A stretch of 64,000 nucleotides of DNA, taken from assembly GCF_000708755.2 (NCBI RefSeq), contig NZ_JGVU02000001.1, forward strand, positions 492,694 through 556,693, read 5' to 3'. The notes under the pieces were generated by a model. That model was given only the letters and a program-made list of their open reading frames with translations, made no database searches and was not told where the DNA came from. Positions 27,528 through 36,005 of the stretch are shown here, piece by piece. The stretch's first letter is position 1. Each line of letters begins with the position of its first letter. This DNA comes from Metabacillus indicus LMG 22858 (lineage in GTDB: Bacteria > Bacillota > Bacilli > Bacillales > Bacillaceae). Both the position numbers and the translations under genes were made by a program.

Positions 27528-27771
27528 GTTACTGCTCCTTTTTTAAACGGATCTATGTTAGCCATATTATAGCTGATTTTGTCTGTGAAAAGATAGACTT
27601 TGCACCTGTTTGATGACGAAGCAGAGAAAAAATGAAGGAGAATGATTGATTTGAGGAGGGGGCGGTGTCAAATTGTGTCGCAAGGACGGCGATTCTCTCT
27701 CTTTACGATATTTGAAATTTCTGATAAGTTAAAGATAACGATATTGATCATGCACAACAGGGGGAATGGAG

Positions 27772-28719
27772 ATGCAGTACCGGAGGCTTGGGAGATCGGG
27801 GTTAAAAGTTAGTGAAATCAGTCTTGGAAGCTGGCTTACATTTGGGAAAACAGTAGATGAGCGGGCAGCATCTGAAATTATCCATAGGGCCTATGAAGCG
27901 GGCATCAACTTTTTCGACAGTGCCAACGTATATGAACGCGGGAAAGCAGAATTCGTCATGTCAAGGGCGCTTAAATCATTTCCGCGCGACTCTTATGTCC
28001 TTACGACAAAAGCGTTTTGGCCGATGGGAGACGGGCCGAACGACAGAGGGCTTTCAAGAAAGCATATTATGGAACAGGTTCATGCGAGTCTAAAGAGAAT
28101 GGACCTTGACTATGTCGATATTTTTTATTGCCACCGCTATGACCAGGAAACGCCTCTTGATGAAACGCTGAGGGCAATAGACGACTTGATCCGCCAGGGA
28201 AAAGTTCTTTATGCAGGGGTCAGCGAATGGACGGCTGCGCAAATTCAGGAAGCGCTCAGTGTATCAGACCGTTATCTTCTTGACAGAATCGTCGTCAATC
28301 AGCCGCAATATAATATGTTTCACCGGGATATTGAAGAAGAAATCATCCCTATGTGCGAAAATGCCGGTGTATCTCAAGTTGTCTGGTCACCGCTTGCTCA
28401 GGGAATCCTGACAGGAAAGTATAAAGAGGGGCTAATCCCGAAAGGCAGCCGTGCTTCAGGTGAAAACGTCAATTCATGGATGAAGCAGATCTTAAATGAT
28501 ATGGTGAACCGCAAAGTAGAGCTGCTCGATCAGCTCGCAAAAGAGCACGACATCACACTTGCCCAGCTTGCCCTTGCATGGACCCTGCGCCAGCATAACG
28601 TTGCAAGCACCCTTGTCGGTGCATCTCATCCTGATCAGATCGCTGAAAATGCAAAAGCATCTGATGTAGCTTTAGGCTACAGCACCCTGCAGAGGATTGA
28701 GGAAATTATTACAAGCTGA
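27772..28719 (+). CDS. Aldo/keto reductase (voltage-gated K+ channel beta-like)
   Basis: A 315-residue NADPH-dependent TIM-barrel reductase. The catalytic tetrad is seen as FFDSANVYERGKAE (Asp, Tyr), TTKAFW (Lys) and IFYCHRYD (His). The C-terminal VGASHPDQI loop binds NADPH. It resembles YhdN/Kv-beta-type reductases of unknown natural substrate. The second ATG is chosen because GGGGGA stands six bases before it. Confidence 0.85.
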   Translation: MQYRRLGRSGLKVSEISLGSWLTFGKTVDERAASEIIHRAYEAGINFFDSANVYERGKAEFVMSRALKSFPRDSYVLTTKAFWPMGDGPNDRGLSRKHIMEQVHASLKRMDLDYVDIFYCHRYDQETPLDETLRAIDDLIRQGKVLYAGVSEWTAAQIQEALSVSDRYLLDRIVVNQPQYNMFHRDIEEEIIPMCENAGVSQVVWSPLAQGILTGKYKEGLIPKGSRASGENVNSWMKQILNDMVNRKVELLDQLAKEHDITLAQLALAWTLRQHNVASTLVGASHPDQIAENAKASDVALGYSTLQRIEEIITS

Positions 28720-28744
28720 CAGGATACATAGGCAAATGCAAATG

Positions 28745-28776
28745 AGAGTGACAGGCGATCCTGTCACTCTTTCTTT
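28745..28776 (+). terminator. Terminator between the reductase and kinD
   Basis: An 11-bp stem AGAGTGACAGG/CCTGTCACTCT with T-rich end. Confidence 0.83.
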
Positions 28777-28792
28777 GTGTTTTAATGATGCC

Positions 28793-30301
28793 TCAGGCTT
28801 TTGGCTCTGTCAGAGGGAGCATAATTGTTACTTCGGTGCCTTTGTTTGGCACACTTTTAATTGATATCGTGCCTTTGTACATGGTGATGATGCGTTTGCA
28901 TACGACAAGACCAAGTCCTGTTCCAGTATCCTTCATCGTAAAGAAAGGGTGGAAAAGTTTGGACTGAACTTCCTGCGGCATGCCTTTGCCTGTATCCGTT
29001 ACTTTAATTTGCGCATTGCCATCGAACTTCCTGACAGCTATCGTCACTTTTCCTTCCTGCTTATCTATCGCTTCCAGAGCGTTTTTTACAAGATTCAGAA
29101 GGACTTGCTTTATGTGATCTTTTGTACAGAAAATATAAAGCGGTTCTTTATTCAGCTTTAAATCCAATTCTGTGTTGTATAAGTTGGCTTCTGATCCAAG
29201 GAGCGGAGACAATTCCAGGATGATCGCATTCAGATCATTTACAGCATGGTGATGGGCTGTTGGTTTTCCGAGGACTAAAAATTCACTTACAATTTCATTA
29301 ATGCGCTGAATTTCGATGTCAATGACAGAAAAATAATATTGATCCTCTGAATCTTTGTATTTTTCCTGAAGCAGCTGGATAAACCCTTTGATTCCCGTAA
29401 GAGGATTCCGGATCTCATGTGCGGTGCTTGCAGCGAGTGTTCCGACAAGCTCGACTTTCTGTGCATCAATCTGGCTTTGTTCCAAGAGAGCACGCCTCTT
29501 CAGCAAGTAATTCTGAATGAGAATGTAAATGATGTTCATCAGACCGAAAACAATCAGCATGTACACCGCAATGTCTTTCGTATGATCAGCCGTGATGACG
29601 GTTTCAGGGAAGCCTTCAAGTTTCCAGGGGATCTGATCTAAATAAACGCGTACAGGTTCGATGCTGCCGGTCGGTTCTGAGCGGCCTGCAGTGAAAATCG
29701 TGTGATCGCTGCCATTTATGACACTTATCGTCAGTCTCGGGCTGATCACGTTCATGATGTTCTGAAGATAATCGACTTTAACCGCTGCTACAAGCAGACT
29801 CCTGACTTCTCCTTCATCATCAAGTACGGGAGTGCCGATGGAAACGATATAATCACCTGTTATGTTTCCGAAATAAGCATCTGAAACTTTCGACTGTTTT
29901 GTAGCCAGGGCACTTTGGAAGAACGCGCGGTTTGATATGTTGACAGATTTCATCAGTTTTGACGTTCCGGCTGTTATTTCACCGTTCTTTTTCACATAAT
30001 AAAGACCGGAAAAGCGGGGTTCCTGGCTGTGCGCTTCATTCAGAATGCGCTGGATTTTTGCTGTGTCCGTTTCTTCTTCAAGAATGAGGGACATTGTTTC
30101 AAGCCTCGCTTTTGTATCCTGTATCAGATTATCAATTTGATTTTTGTGAATGGTAATTAAAAACGCTGCCTCTTCCCTGTGTTCATCCATGATTTTATCC
30201 TTTTGATACAAATAAATGCCTGTGTTGATCAAAAGGGAGGGGATAAGCACGATTAAAAAATAGACGGCAGCTTTTCTGTAGTGTGCAGAATCTTTCAGCA
30301 A
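28793..30301 (-). CDS. kinD: Membrane sporulation sensor kinase KinD
   Basis: A sensor kinase of about 502 residues: TM1 (AAVYFLIVLIPSLLI), an extracellular double-Cache domain (about 25-225), TM2 (IAVYMLIVFGLMNIIYIL), HisKA with STAHEIRNPLTG, and HATPase_c (NLVKNALEA, GKGMPQ, GTGLGL). KinD phosphorylates the Spo0F relay and links biofilm and sporulation. I place the start at TTG (30299-30301) because it follows SD-like GGGGCG by seven bases. The ATG at 30337 lacks a ribosome site and lies at the predicted transcription start. Confidence 0.88.
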   Translation of the reverse strand: MLKDSAHYRKAAVYFLIVLIPSLLINTGIYLYQKDKIMDEHREEAAFLITIHKNQIDNLIQDTKARLETMSLILEEETDTAKIQRILNEAHSQEPRFSGLYYVKKNGEITAGTSKLMKSVNISNRAFFQSALATKQSKVSDAYFGNITGDYIVSIGTPVLDDEGEVRSLLVAAVKVDYLQNIMNVISPRLTISVINGSDHTIFTAGRSEPTGSIEPVRVYLDQIPWKLEGFPETVITADHTKDIAVYMLIVFGLMNIIYILIQNYLLKRRALLEQSQIDAQKVELVGTLAASTAHEIRNPLTGIKGFIQLLQEKYKDSEDQYYFSVIDIEIQRINEIVSEFLVLGKPTAHHHAVNDLNAIILELSPLLGSEANLYNTELDLKLNKEPLYIFCTKDHIKQVLLNLVKNALEAIDKQEGKVTIAVRKFDGNAQIKVTDTGKGMPQEVQSKLFHPFFTMKDTGTGLGLVVCKRIITMYKGTISIKSVPNKGTEVTIMLPLTEPKA

Positions 30302-30344
30302 GTTAATCGCCCCAGTTTGATATTGCCGATTAGGCATACTTTCA

Positions 30345-30350
30345 ATTATA
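30345..30350 (-). promoter_or_regulatory. -10 element of kinD
   Basis: TATAAT on the minus strand within TGGTATATAAT, compatible with an extended -10 sequence, and no convincing -35. Transcription would begin near 30338, leaving a leader of about 37 bases before the TTG start. Confidence 0.5.
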
Positions 30351-30490
30351 TACCATTTACATGTTTTCTACTAGGAAGGAAGAATTGGGAAAAGCGTTGT
30401 GAGAACCTTGAAACCATCTATTGAAGAAATAGGACTTTTTATGTATGATGGAAAGAAAAGGGAAGAGTTTTCATGGAAAATGCTGCCTTA

Positions 30491-30513
30491 TTAGAAGGAA
30501 ATAATCCTTCTAA
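30491..30513. repeat. Inverted repeat between kinD and mhqR
   Basis: TTAGAAGGA and TCCTTCTAA, perfect 9-bp arms with a five-base loop, no T run. It lies upstream of the mhqR promoter; role unknown. Confidence 0.4.
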
Positions 30514-30533
30514 ATTGCACGAATGAGCTCTTC

Positions 30534-30583
30534 TTGACAGCAGAAAACAAAGTCTGTATTATTAATAGTTAGAATTCAAGATA
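30534..30583 (+). promoter_or_regulatory. mhqR promoter with candidate MhqR operator
   Basis: TTGACA (30534-30539), a 17-bp spacer and TATTAT (30557-30562). Just downstream, 30566-30583 contains GAATTCAAGATA, close to the right half of the MhqR box I recall (ATCTCGAATTCGAGAT). This suggests autorepression; the left half matches poorly. Confidence 0.55.
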
Positions 30584-30609
30584 TTTAGTTATCGAAGGAT
30601 TGATGAAAA

Positions 30610-31062
30610 GTGGAAAATACACAAACAGATATTGAACAGTCACTAAAGCTATTTATCGTACTGTCACGTGCTCACCGTGCCATTAACGATCAAGTGAATA
30701 AACAGATTACAAGCTTTGGACTTAATCCGACGGAATTTGCCGTACTGGAGTTGCTGTATCACAAAGGCGATCAGCCCCTGCAGCAAATCGGCGGGAAAAT
30801 TCTCCTTGCAAGCGGAAGCATCACCTATGTAGTCGATAAGCTGGAACAAAAACAGCTGCTGACTAGAAAGGCGTGCGAAAAAGACCGCCGTGTGACGTTT
30901 GCTCAAATCACCGAAAACGGAAAACAGCTGATTGAACGCATTTTTCCTGCTCATCAGGAACGGTTGAATGAGATTGTCGGCATATTATCGGAAGAGGAAA
31001 AGCAGACTGTCATTGATCTTATGAAAAAAGTCGGATATCATGCCCGCGACAGTCATGAGTGA
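30610..31062 (+). CDS. mhqR: MarR-family regulator MhqR
   Basis: A 150-residue winged-helix repressor with the MarR layout: dimer helices at both ends and recognition helix in LASGSITYVVDKLEQK, then the DRRVTFAQIT wing. In B. subtilis MhqR (YkvE) represses quinone- and catechol-detoxifying dioxygenases and azoreductase. The start is GTG. Position between kinD and motB is conserved. No target gene is adjacent. Confidence 0.85.
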   Translation: MENTQTDIEQSLKLFIVLSRAHRAINDQVNKQITSFGLNPTEFAVLELLYHKGDQPLQQIGGKILLASGSITYVVDKLEQKQLLTRKACEKDRRVTFAQITENGKQLIERIFPAHQERLNEIVGILSEEEKQTVIDLMKKVGYHARDSHE

Positions 31063-31092
31063 AAATGCTGGGATAAAGTCAGATAGCCAAAG

Positions 31093-31132
31093 AAAAATCC
31101 GGACTGGGAGTTAATTAGTCCGGATTTTTTTC
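31093..31132 (+). terminator. mhqR terminator
   Basis: Stem AATCCGGACT/AGTCCGGATT with an A run before and seven T after. Confidence 0.87.
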
Positions 31133-31169
31133 TGTTGGTATAAAAGCCTTTGTGATTGGCAATTGATGT

Positions 31170-31680
31170 CACAGACACTCGATTGAGACGGGAGAGTGCT
31201 ACCACATTTGAGGTGAAGACCCCCGCAAAAGTGGCGCCATTCAGTAGAGTGCTGCCACATTTGAGGTGAAGACCCCCATAAAAGTGGCGCCATTAAGGAG
31301 AGTGCTGCCACATTTGAGGTGAAGACCGCTGGAAAAGTGGCGCCACTCACGAGAGTGCTGCCACATTTGAGGTGAAGACCCCCGTAAAAGTGGCGCCAAT
31401 CGCAAGAGTGCTGCCACATTTGAGGTGAAGACCGCTGCAAAAGTGGCGCCATTCAGTAGAGTGCTGCCACATTTGAGTTGAAGACCCCCGCAAAAGTGGC
31501 GCCATTCAGTAGAGTGCTACAACTTAGAGTTGAAGACCCCCGCAAAAGTGGCGTCACTCACGAGAGTGCTGCCACATTTGAGTTGAAGACCCCGTAAAAG
31601 TGGTGCCACGCGCCTGAGTGCTGCCACGTTTCATATGAATACCCTGTAAAAGTGGCGGAACTCGTCGCAGTGGCGCCATT
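31170..31680. repeat. Tandem repeat, nine units of 53 bp
   Basis: The end of GAGTGCT falls at 31200, 31253, 31306, 31359, 31412, 31465, 31518, 31570 and 31622: six 53-bp steps, then two of 52. Each good unit holds GCCACATTTG and CAAAAGTGGC, which pair in ten positions with one A-A mismatch and a 15-base loop, so every unit can form a hairpin. The array sits between the mhqR terminator and the motB terminator. There are no spacers, and the frame-shifted peptide it could encode is not repetitive. Confidence 0.9.
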
Positions 31681-31724
31681 TCTCCTTAACCTTGCCTGTA
31701 CGTTCAATCAATTAATATTTCAAA

Positions 31725-31753
31725 CAAAAAAACGCCTGCAATCAGGCGCTTTT
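31725..31753 (-). terminator. motAB terminator
   Basis: Stem ACGCCTG/CAGGCGC with a long T run on the minus strand, abutting the motB stop codon. Confidence 0.85.
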
Positions 31754-32511
31754 TACTGGTTTTGTTCAATTGGAAGAATCAGAATTTCAACACGGCGGTT
31801 TTTTTGCTGGCCGGCGTCTGTTGCATTGTCGGCAACGGGGTTATATTCACCAAATCCTTTGGCGGAAAAGGCTCTTGGATCAAGCTTTTCATTTTCGAGC
31901 AAGAGCTTCATGAAATTCACGGCTCTCATTACGCTCAAATGCCAGTTAGAATCATAGTCCGCATTGGAGATCGGAACATTGTCTGTATGGCCGCTCACGA
32001 TAATATTTCTCGGAGGATTCATGACGAGCAGATTTGAAATTTCTTTTGCCAGTTTCTCATCTTTGCCTCGGATGGCTGATTCGCCTGAATCAAAAAAGAT
32101 ATCGTTCAGAATCGTAATCAGCAGACCTTCATCTGTAAGGGTCGTTTTGAGCTGGCTCTCGAGGTTGTTTGCTTTAATATATGCATTTACTTTTTCCTGA
32201 ATTTCTTTAAGCTTTTTCTGTTCCATTTCTTTTTGTGCTTCCTGCTGATCCTCTTTTACTTCCTTTTTATCATCCAGCTGCTCCATATCCCCGTCCGGCA
32301 CAGGGCTTGGATATTCAAGGACTCCTGTTCCGCCTGTAAATGTGCTGTTGAATGCGCGGGCAAGCATCTGGAATTTCTGCGCATCAACGGAGCTCATGGC
32401 AAACAGGACAATAAAAAGGGCAAGGAGCAGGGTCAGCAGGTCTGCATATGGCAGCAGCCAGGACTCATCAACATGCTCTTCTTCATGCTTCTTTTTTTTC
32501 TTTCTAGCCAT
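31753..32511 (-). CDS. motB: Flagellar stator protein MotB
   Basis: A 252-residue stator subunit. After a lysine-rich N-terminus, a single TM segment carries LLPYADLLTLLLALFIVLFA, whose Asp is the proton-binding residue. A linker (about 60-125) is followed by an OmpA/MotB peptidoglycan-binding domain (about 126-250) with SGHTDNVPIS and GFGEYNPVADN. The ATG overlaps the motA end by eight bases; a much longer ORF start lies inside motA in another frame and is rejected. Confidence 0.95.
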   Translation of the reverse strand: MARKKKKKHEEEHVDESWLLPYADLLTLLLALFIVLFAMSSVDAQKFQMLARAFNSTFTGGTGVLEYPSPVPDGDMEQLDDKKEVKEDQQEAQKEMEQKKLKEIQEKVNAYIKANNLESQLKTTLTDEGLLITILNDIFFDSGESAIRGKDEKLAKEISNLLVMNPPRNIIVSGHTDNVPISNADYDSNWHLSVMRAVNFMKLLLENEKLDPRAFSAKGFGEYNPVADNATDAGQQKNRRVEILILPIEQNQ

Positions 32512-33295
32512 CGAGCTTCTCTCCCTCAGCGAGCAGCCCGTCCCTTTCGTGAGCTGGAAGGTAGGTTGCGAGTTTTTGCTCAATCGCTTTTGGAGCCTGT
32601 CCTTCAAGCACTGACAGCACCCCTTCAATCATGACGTGCTTTACTTTAGCTTCCTGCTTTGATTTTCTCTTAAGTTTATTTGCGAATGGATGCCAGAGGA
32701 CATAACCCGTAAAAATCCCCATTAATGTGGCAACAAACGCTGCTCCTATTGCTTTTCCGAGCTCATCTGTATTATCCATATGGGAGAGTGCGGCAATGAG
32801 GCCGACAACTGCTCCGAGCACTCCGAGAGTAGGTGCGTACGTGCCCGCCTGGGAAAAGATTGATGCGCCGGCAAGATGCCTTTCTTCCATTGCATCAATT
32901 TCCTCCGTCATGACGTCACGGATAAACTCAGCGTTCTGACCGTCTACAGCCATGCTCAGTCCATTCTTTAAAAACGGATCTTCCACATCTGCAATTTTTG
33001 CTTCAAGGGCAAGCAATCCTTCGCGCCGTGCTACTTGAGCCCATTCAGAAAACATAGGAATCAATTCCTGAATGCTGAGCGATTGCTGCTCTTTGAAAAT
33101 AACCCCAAAGAGCTTTGGAACTCTTTTAATCTCGCTTGTCGGAAAAGCAGTGACAACCGTGGCAATTGTTCCTGCAATGATGATGAGCAGAGCTGCCGGA
33201 TTGAGGAGTACAGCAGGACTGACCCCTTTCATGAACATGCCGACGCCGACTGCGATAATGCCTAACAATAATCCAATGAGGGACGTTTTATCCAT
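32504..33295 (-). CDS. motA: Flagellar stator protein MotA
   Basis: A 263-residue protein with four TM segments (about 3-20, 30-50, 150-175, 180-205). It forms the proton channel with MotB; the cytoplasmic loop with charged residues interacts with the rotor. The start MDKTSLIGLLL agrees with B. subtilis MotA. TTG and GTG codons a few residues upstream are possible, but GGTG stands six bases before the ATG. First gene of motAB, transcribed from a sigma-D promoter. Confidence 0.95.
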   Translation of the reverse strand: MDKTSLIGLLLGIIAVGVGMFMKGVSPAVLLNPAALLIIIAGTIATVVTAFPTSEIKRVPKLFGVIFKEQQSLSIQELIPMFSEWAQVARREGLLALEAKIADVEDPFLKNGLSMAVDGQNAEFIRDVMTEEIDAMEERHLAGASIFSQAGTYAPTLGVLGAVVGLIAALSHMDNTDELGKAIGAAFVATLMGIFTGYVLWHPFANKLKRKSKQEAKVKHVMIEGVLSVLEGQAPKAIEQKLATYLPAHERDGLLAEGEKLDG

Positions 33296-33337
33296 AGAAT
33301 TCACCAAATCCTTTTTCGAAACTAGTTCTTATTAGTA

Positions 33338-33363
33338 ATATCGTCTGTTTTTCTTTAACTTTA
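33338..33363 (-). promoter_or_regulatory. Sigma-D promoter of motAB
   Basis: On the minus strand, TAAA is followed after 14 bases by GACGATAT, seven of eight matches to the sigma-D -10 GCCGATAT. Spacing and position, about 35 bases upstream of motA, fit the flagellar sigma factor. Confidence 0.7.
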
Positions 33364-33463
33364 AGGAAAGTTTCAAAAAGAGATAGAAAGGATTCAGCAC
33401 TTTTTTCGCGAATAGTAAACCGTGGCAGGCAATAATTAATAGATGAAAGCGGGGACCATACAT

Positions 33464-35158
33464 ATGAAATTTCAGGATTATACATACAGCCGTCCTGTGA
33501 AAGAAGAAGTAGAAGCTTCCTTCCACGAAGCACTGGAGCTGTTCAAACAGGCGGAAACACTGGAGAAGCAGGAAGAAGCACTGGAGAAGATAGGAGAAAT
33601 CAGGGGGCATGTTTCAACGGCATTCAACCTCTGTTCCATCCGTCATACGATTGATACGAATGATGAGTTCTATAAGGAAGAACAGGACTATCTGGATGAG
33701 CTGGATCCTCATATTAAAGCGCTGGAAACGGAGTTTTACAAAGCTCTTACAGGTTCAAAATTCAGAAACAATCTTGAAGAAAAGTACGGCAGACAGCTGT
33801 TCCTTCTTGCTGATGCCCAGCTGAAAACATTCTCCCCTGAAGTACTTGCAGATCTTCAGCAGGAAAATAAACTGGTGACGGAATATACAAAACTTGTTGC
33901 CTCTGCAAAAATTGATTTTGACAGCAAAGAGTATACACTCGCCCAGATTGAACCGCTTCTCGAAGCAAAGGAGAGGGACATACGGAAACGCGCTTCTGAT
34001 GCCTATTTTGGATTTTTTGCAGAGAACGGTGAAAAGTTCGATGACATTTTCGATAAATTGGTTAAAGTCCGAACGTCGATTGCCAAAAAACTTGGTTTTT
34101 CCAATTTTACAGAGCTTGGGTATCAGCGCATGCAGCGTGTGGATTATAATGCTGAGATGGTGAAAAACTTCCGTGATCAGATTCAGGAATATATTGTTCC
34201 GATTGCAACGGATCTCCGCAAAAGGCAGCAAAAACGGCTTGGTTTGGACAAGCTTGAGTTTGCAGATGAAAAACTTGCATTCACAACAGGAAATGCAGCG
34301 CCAAAAGGCGATGCAGAATGGATCATTTCTCACGGGAAGAAAATGTATGAGGAATTATCACCTGAAACAAATGAGTTCTTTGATTTTATGATCGAGAAAA
34401 ACCTGATGGATCTGCTTGCCCAAAAAGGCAAAGCCGGCGGCGGATACTGCACGTATATTGAAGATTACAAGTCCCCTTATATCTTTGCGAATTTTAACGG
34501 GACAAGCGGGGATATTGATGTGCTCACACATGAAGCAGGACATGCGTTTCAAGTTTATATGAGCCGTCATTTCAATCTGTCTGAATATCATTTCCCGACC
34601 TATGAAGCGTGCGAAATTCACTCAATGAGCATGGAGTTCTTCACATGGCCATGGATGGAATCCTTCTTTAAGGAAGATGCGGAGAAGTATAAGTTCAGCC
34701 ACTTGAGTGCAGCTCTTCAGTTCCTTCCATATGGAGTAGCTGTAGATGAGTTCCAGCACTTTATCTATGAAAATCCGGAAGCTTCTCCGCAGGAACGCAA
34801 ACTTGCCTGGAGAGATATGGAGCGGAAGTATTTGCCGCACCGTGATTACGGAGACAACGAATTCTTAGATGGCGGAGGCTTCTGGCAGCGTCAGGGCCAT
34901 ATTTACAACTCGCCATTTTACTACATCGATTATACGCTTGCTCAAATCTGCGCTCTTCAGTTCTGGAAAAAAATGCACGAAGATAAAGATGCCGCATGGG
35001 CAGATTACCTTCATCTCTGCAAGCAGGGCGGAAGCAAGTCGTTCCTTGAGCTGGTGGAGGATGCGCGTTTAATTTCTCCATTTGAAGATGGCTGTGTGCA
35101 GTCTGTTACAGGAGAGATCAGGGAGTGGCTTGATCAGGTGGATGATACGAAGCTGTAA
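33464..35158 (+). CDS. M3-family oligoendopeptidase (PepF-like)
   Basis: A 564-residue cytosolic zinc peptidase that hydrolyses short peptides. The zinc motif THEAGHAFQVY is near residue 362, with the third ligand Glu downstream in YEACEIHSMSME. The rest is helical, as in thimet-type enzymes. The start MKFQDYTYSRP is chosen over one seven codons earlier because the latter lacks a ribosome site. Single gene. Confidence 0.88.
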   Translation: MKFQDYTYSRPVKEEVEASFHEALELFKQAETLEKQEEALEKIGEIRGHVSTAFNLCSIRHTIDTNDEFYKEEQDYLDELDPHIKALETEFYKALTGSKFRNNLEEKYGRQLFLLADAQLKTFSPEVLADLQQENKLVTEYTKLVASAKIDFDSKEYTLAQIEPLLEAKERDIRKRASDAYFGFFAENGEKFDDIFDKLVKVRTSIAKKLGFSNFTELGYQRMQRVDYNAEMVKNFRDQIQEYIVPIATDLRKRQQKRLGLDKLEFADEKLAFTTGNAAPKGDAEWIISHGKKMYEELSPETNEFFDFMIEKNLMDLLAQKGKAGGGYCTYIEDYKSPYIFANFNGTSGDIDVLTHEAGHAFQVYMSRHFNLSEYHFPTYEACEIHSMSMEFFTWPWMESFFKEDAEKYKFSHLSAALQFLPYGVAVDEFQHFIYENPEASPQERKLAWRDMERKYLPHRDYGDNEFLDGGGFWQRQGHIYNSPFYYIDYTLAQICALQFWKKMHEDKDAAWADYLHLCKQGGSKSFLELVEDARLISPFEDGCVQSVTGEIREWLDQVDDTKL

Positions 35159-35163
35159 TCTTT

Positions 35164-35194
35164 AAACCGTCAGCGGTAAGCTGGCGGTTTTTTT
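35164..35194 (+). terminator. Oligoendopeptidase terminator
   Basis: Stem AAACCGTCAGC/GCTGGCGGTTT followed by T. Confidence 0.85.
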
Positions 35195-35344
35195 AGTCTA
35201 ATGAATGAAGTGAATTTCAGCACAAAGGCTGAGCAAAGATGAAGACAAAAAACCTATACTTGAAAAGGTGATTGATTAACCGCCGGCAGTAACCGAAAAA
35301 TTCTGCCGCATCAGTTTATTACTATTAAGGGAATAGGTGGCCAA

Positions 35345-35986
35345 ATGAAATTCCTCCACATTAAAATGCACGCAAAAAACCTTTTAAAGCTCAAAGAATT
35401 TTACACAGAACCACTGAGTATGAACTTAATCTCCGAAGACTCTGACTCCTTTACTGTTCAGTCTGGAAAAACGCTTTTGACGTTCACACATTCAGAGAAA
35501 TCCGCATATTACCATCTCTGCTTTAGGGTAAATGAGTTCTTTTTTGACATGATGGCCGAAAGACTGCCTTTGCTTTCAAATGAACAAGGCGAAGAAATTA
35601 TGGATTGGAAAGGGAAACAGGCTTACTTTTACGATTCTGAAGGCAACATACTGGAAATGGTTGTAAGGGAGGAGATCTGCGAAAAACGGAATGGCTGGTT
35701 TGATGTCTCTGAAGTAGGTATGCCATGCACCTGTGTCAAGAACATGCAGGAGGATTTAAATTTTTTGAAGGATATCCATAACGGGGAAGACCGCATGTTT
35801 TCATTCTATGGGGATCATTACGGTTCATTTGTTCTTGTGAATCAGGGGAGGCCGTGGTTCCCAACTCAAAGAGGGGCAGAAATCCACCCGCTTGAGATTG
35901 AAATAGAGGACCGGATAGAAATTGAATTCCTTCACCCGGTCTATCCATATAAGATTAAAGCAAAAAAAAGAGCTGAATTCCTGTGA
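35345..35986 (+). CDS. VOC (glyoxalase/bleomycin-resistance fold) protein
   Basis: A 213-residue protein with an N-terminal VOC unit (FLHIKMHAKNLLKLKEFYTE to YDSEGNILEMVV, residues 4-110) and a second, divergent half. Potential metal ligands are His5 and the Glu of NILEMV. VOC proteins include dioxygenases, isomerases and resistance proteins; no substrate can be assigned. A taller hairpin begins within the last codons. Confidence 0.7.
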   Translation: MKFLHIKMHAKNLLKLKEFYTEPLSMNLISEDSDSFTVQSGKTLLTFTHSEKSAYYHLCFRVNEFFFDMMAERLPLLSNEQGEEIMDWKGKQAYFYDSEGNILEMVVREEICEKRNGWFDVSEVGMPCTCVKNMQEDLNFLKDIHNGEDRMFSFYGDHYGSFVLVNQGRPWFPTQRGAEIHPLEIEIEDRIEIEFLHPVYPYKIKAKKRAEFL

Positions 35987-35997
35987 ATTCAGCTCTT
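35961..35997 (-). terminator. clpE terminator
   Basis: A 13-bp perfect stem (35968-35980 with 35985-35997) with eight T on the minus strand. Its arms overlap the 3' end of the converging VOC gene. Confidence 0.85.
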
Positions 35998-36005
35998 ATC
36001 AATGT

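Noticed and set aside
31111..31452. 113-codon minus-strand frame across the 53-bp array
   Set aside because: It exists only because the repeat lacks stops; 53 is not a multiple of three so the peptide is not periodic, and it has no ribosome site.
31170..31680. CRISPR array
   Set aside because: Continuous 53-bp tandem units, no spacers.
32512..32628. N-terminal extension of motB
   Set aside because: It lies within motA; the MARKKKKK start matches MotB proteins.
33755..34333. 192-codon minus frame inside the oligoendopeptidase gene
   Set aside because: Antisense shadow with Cys/Phe-rich composition and no ribosome site.
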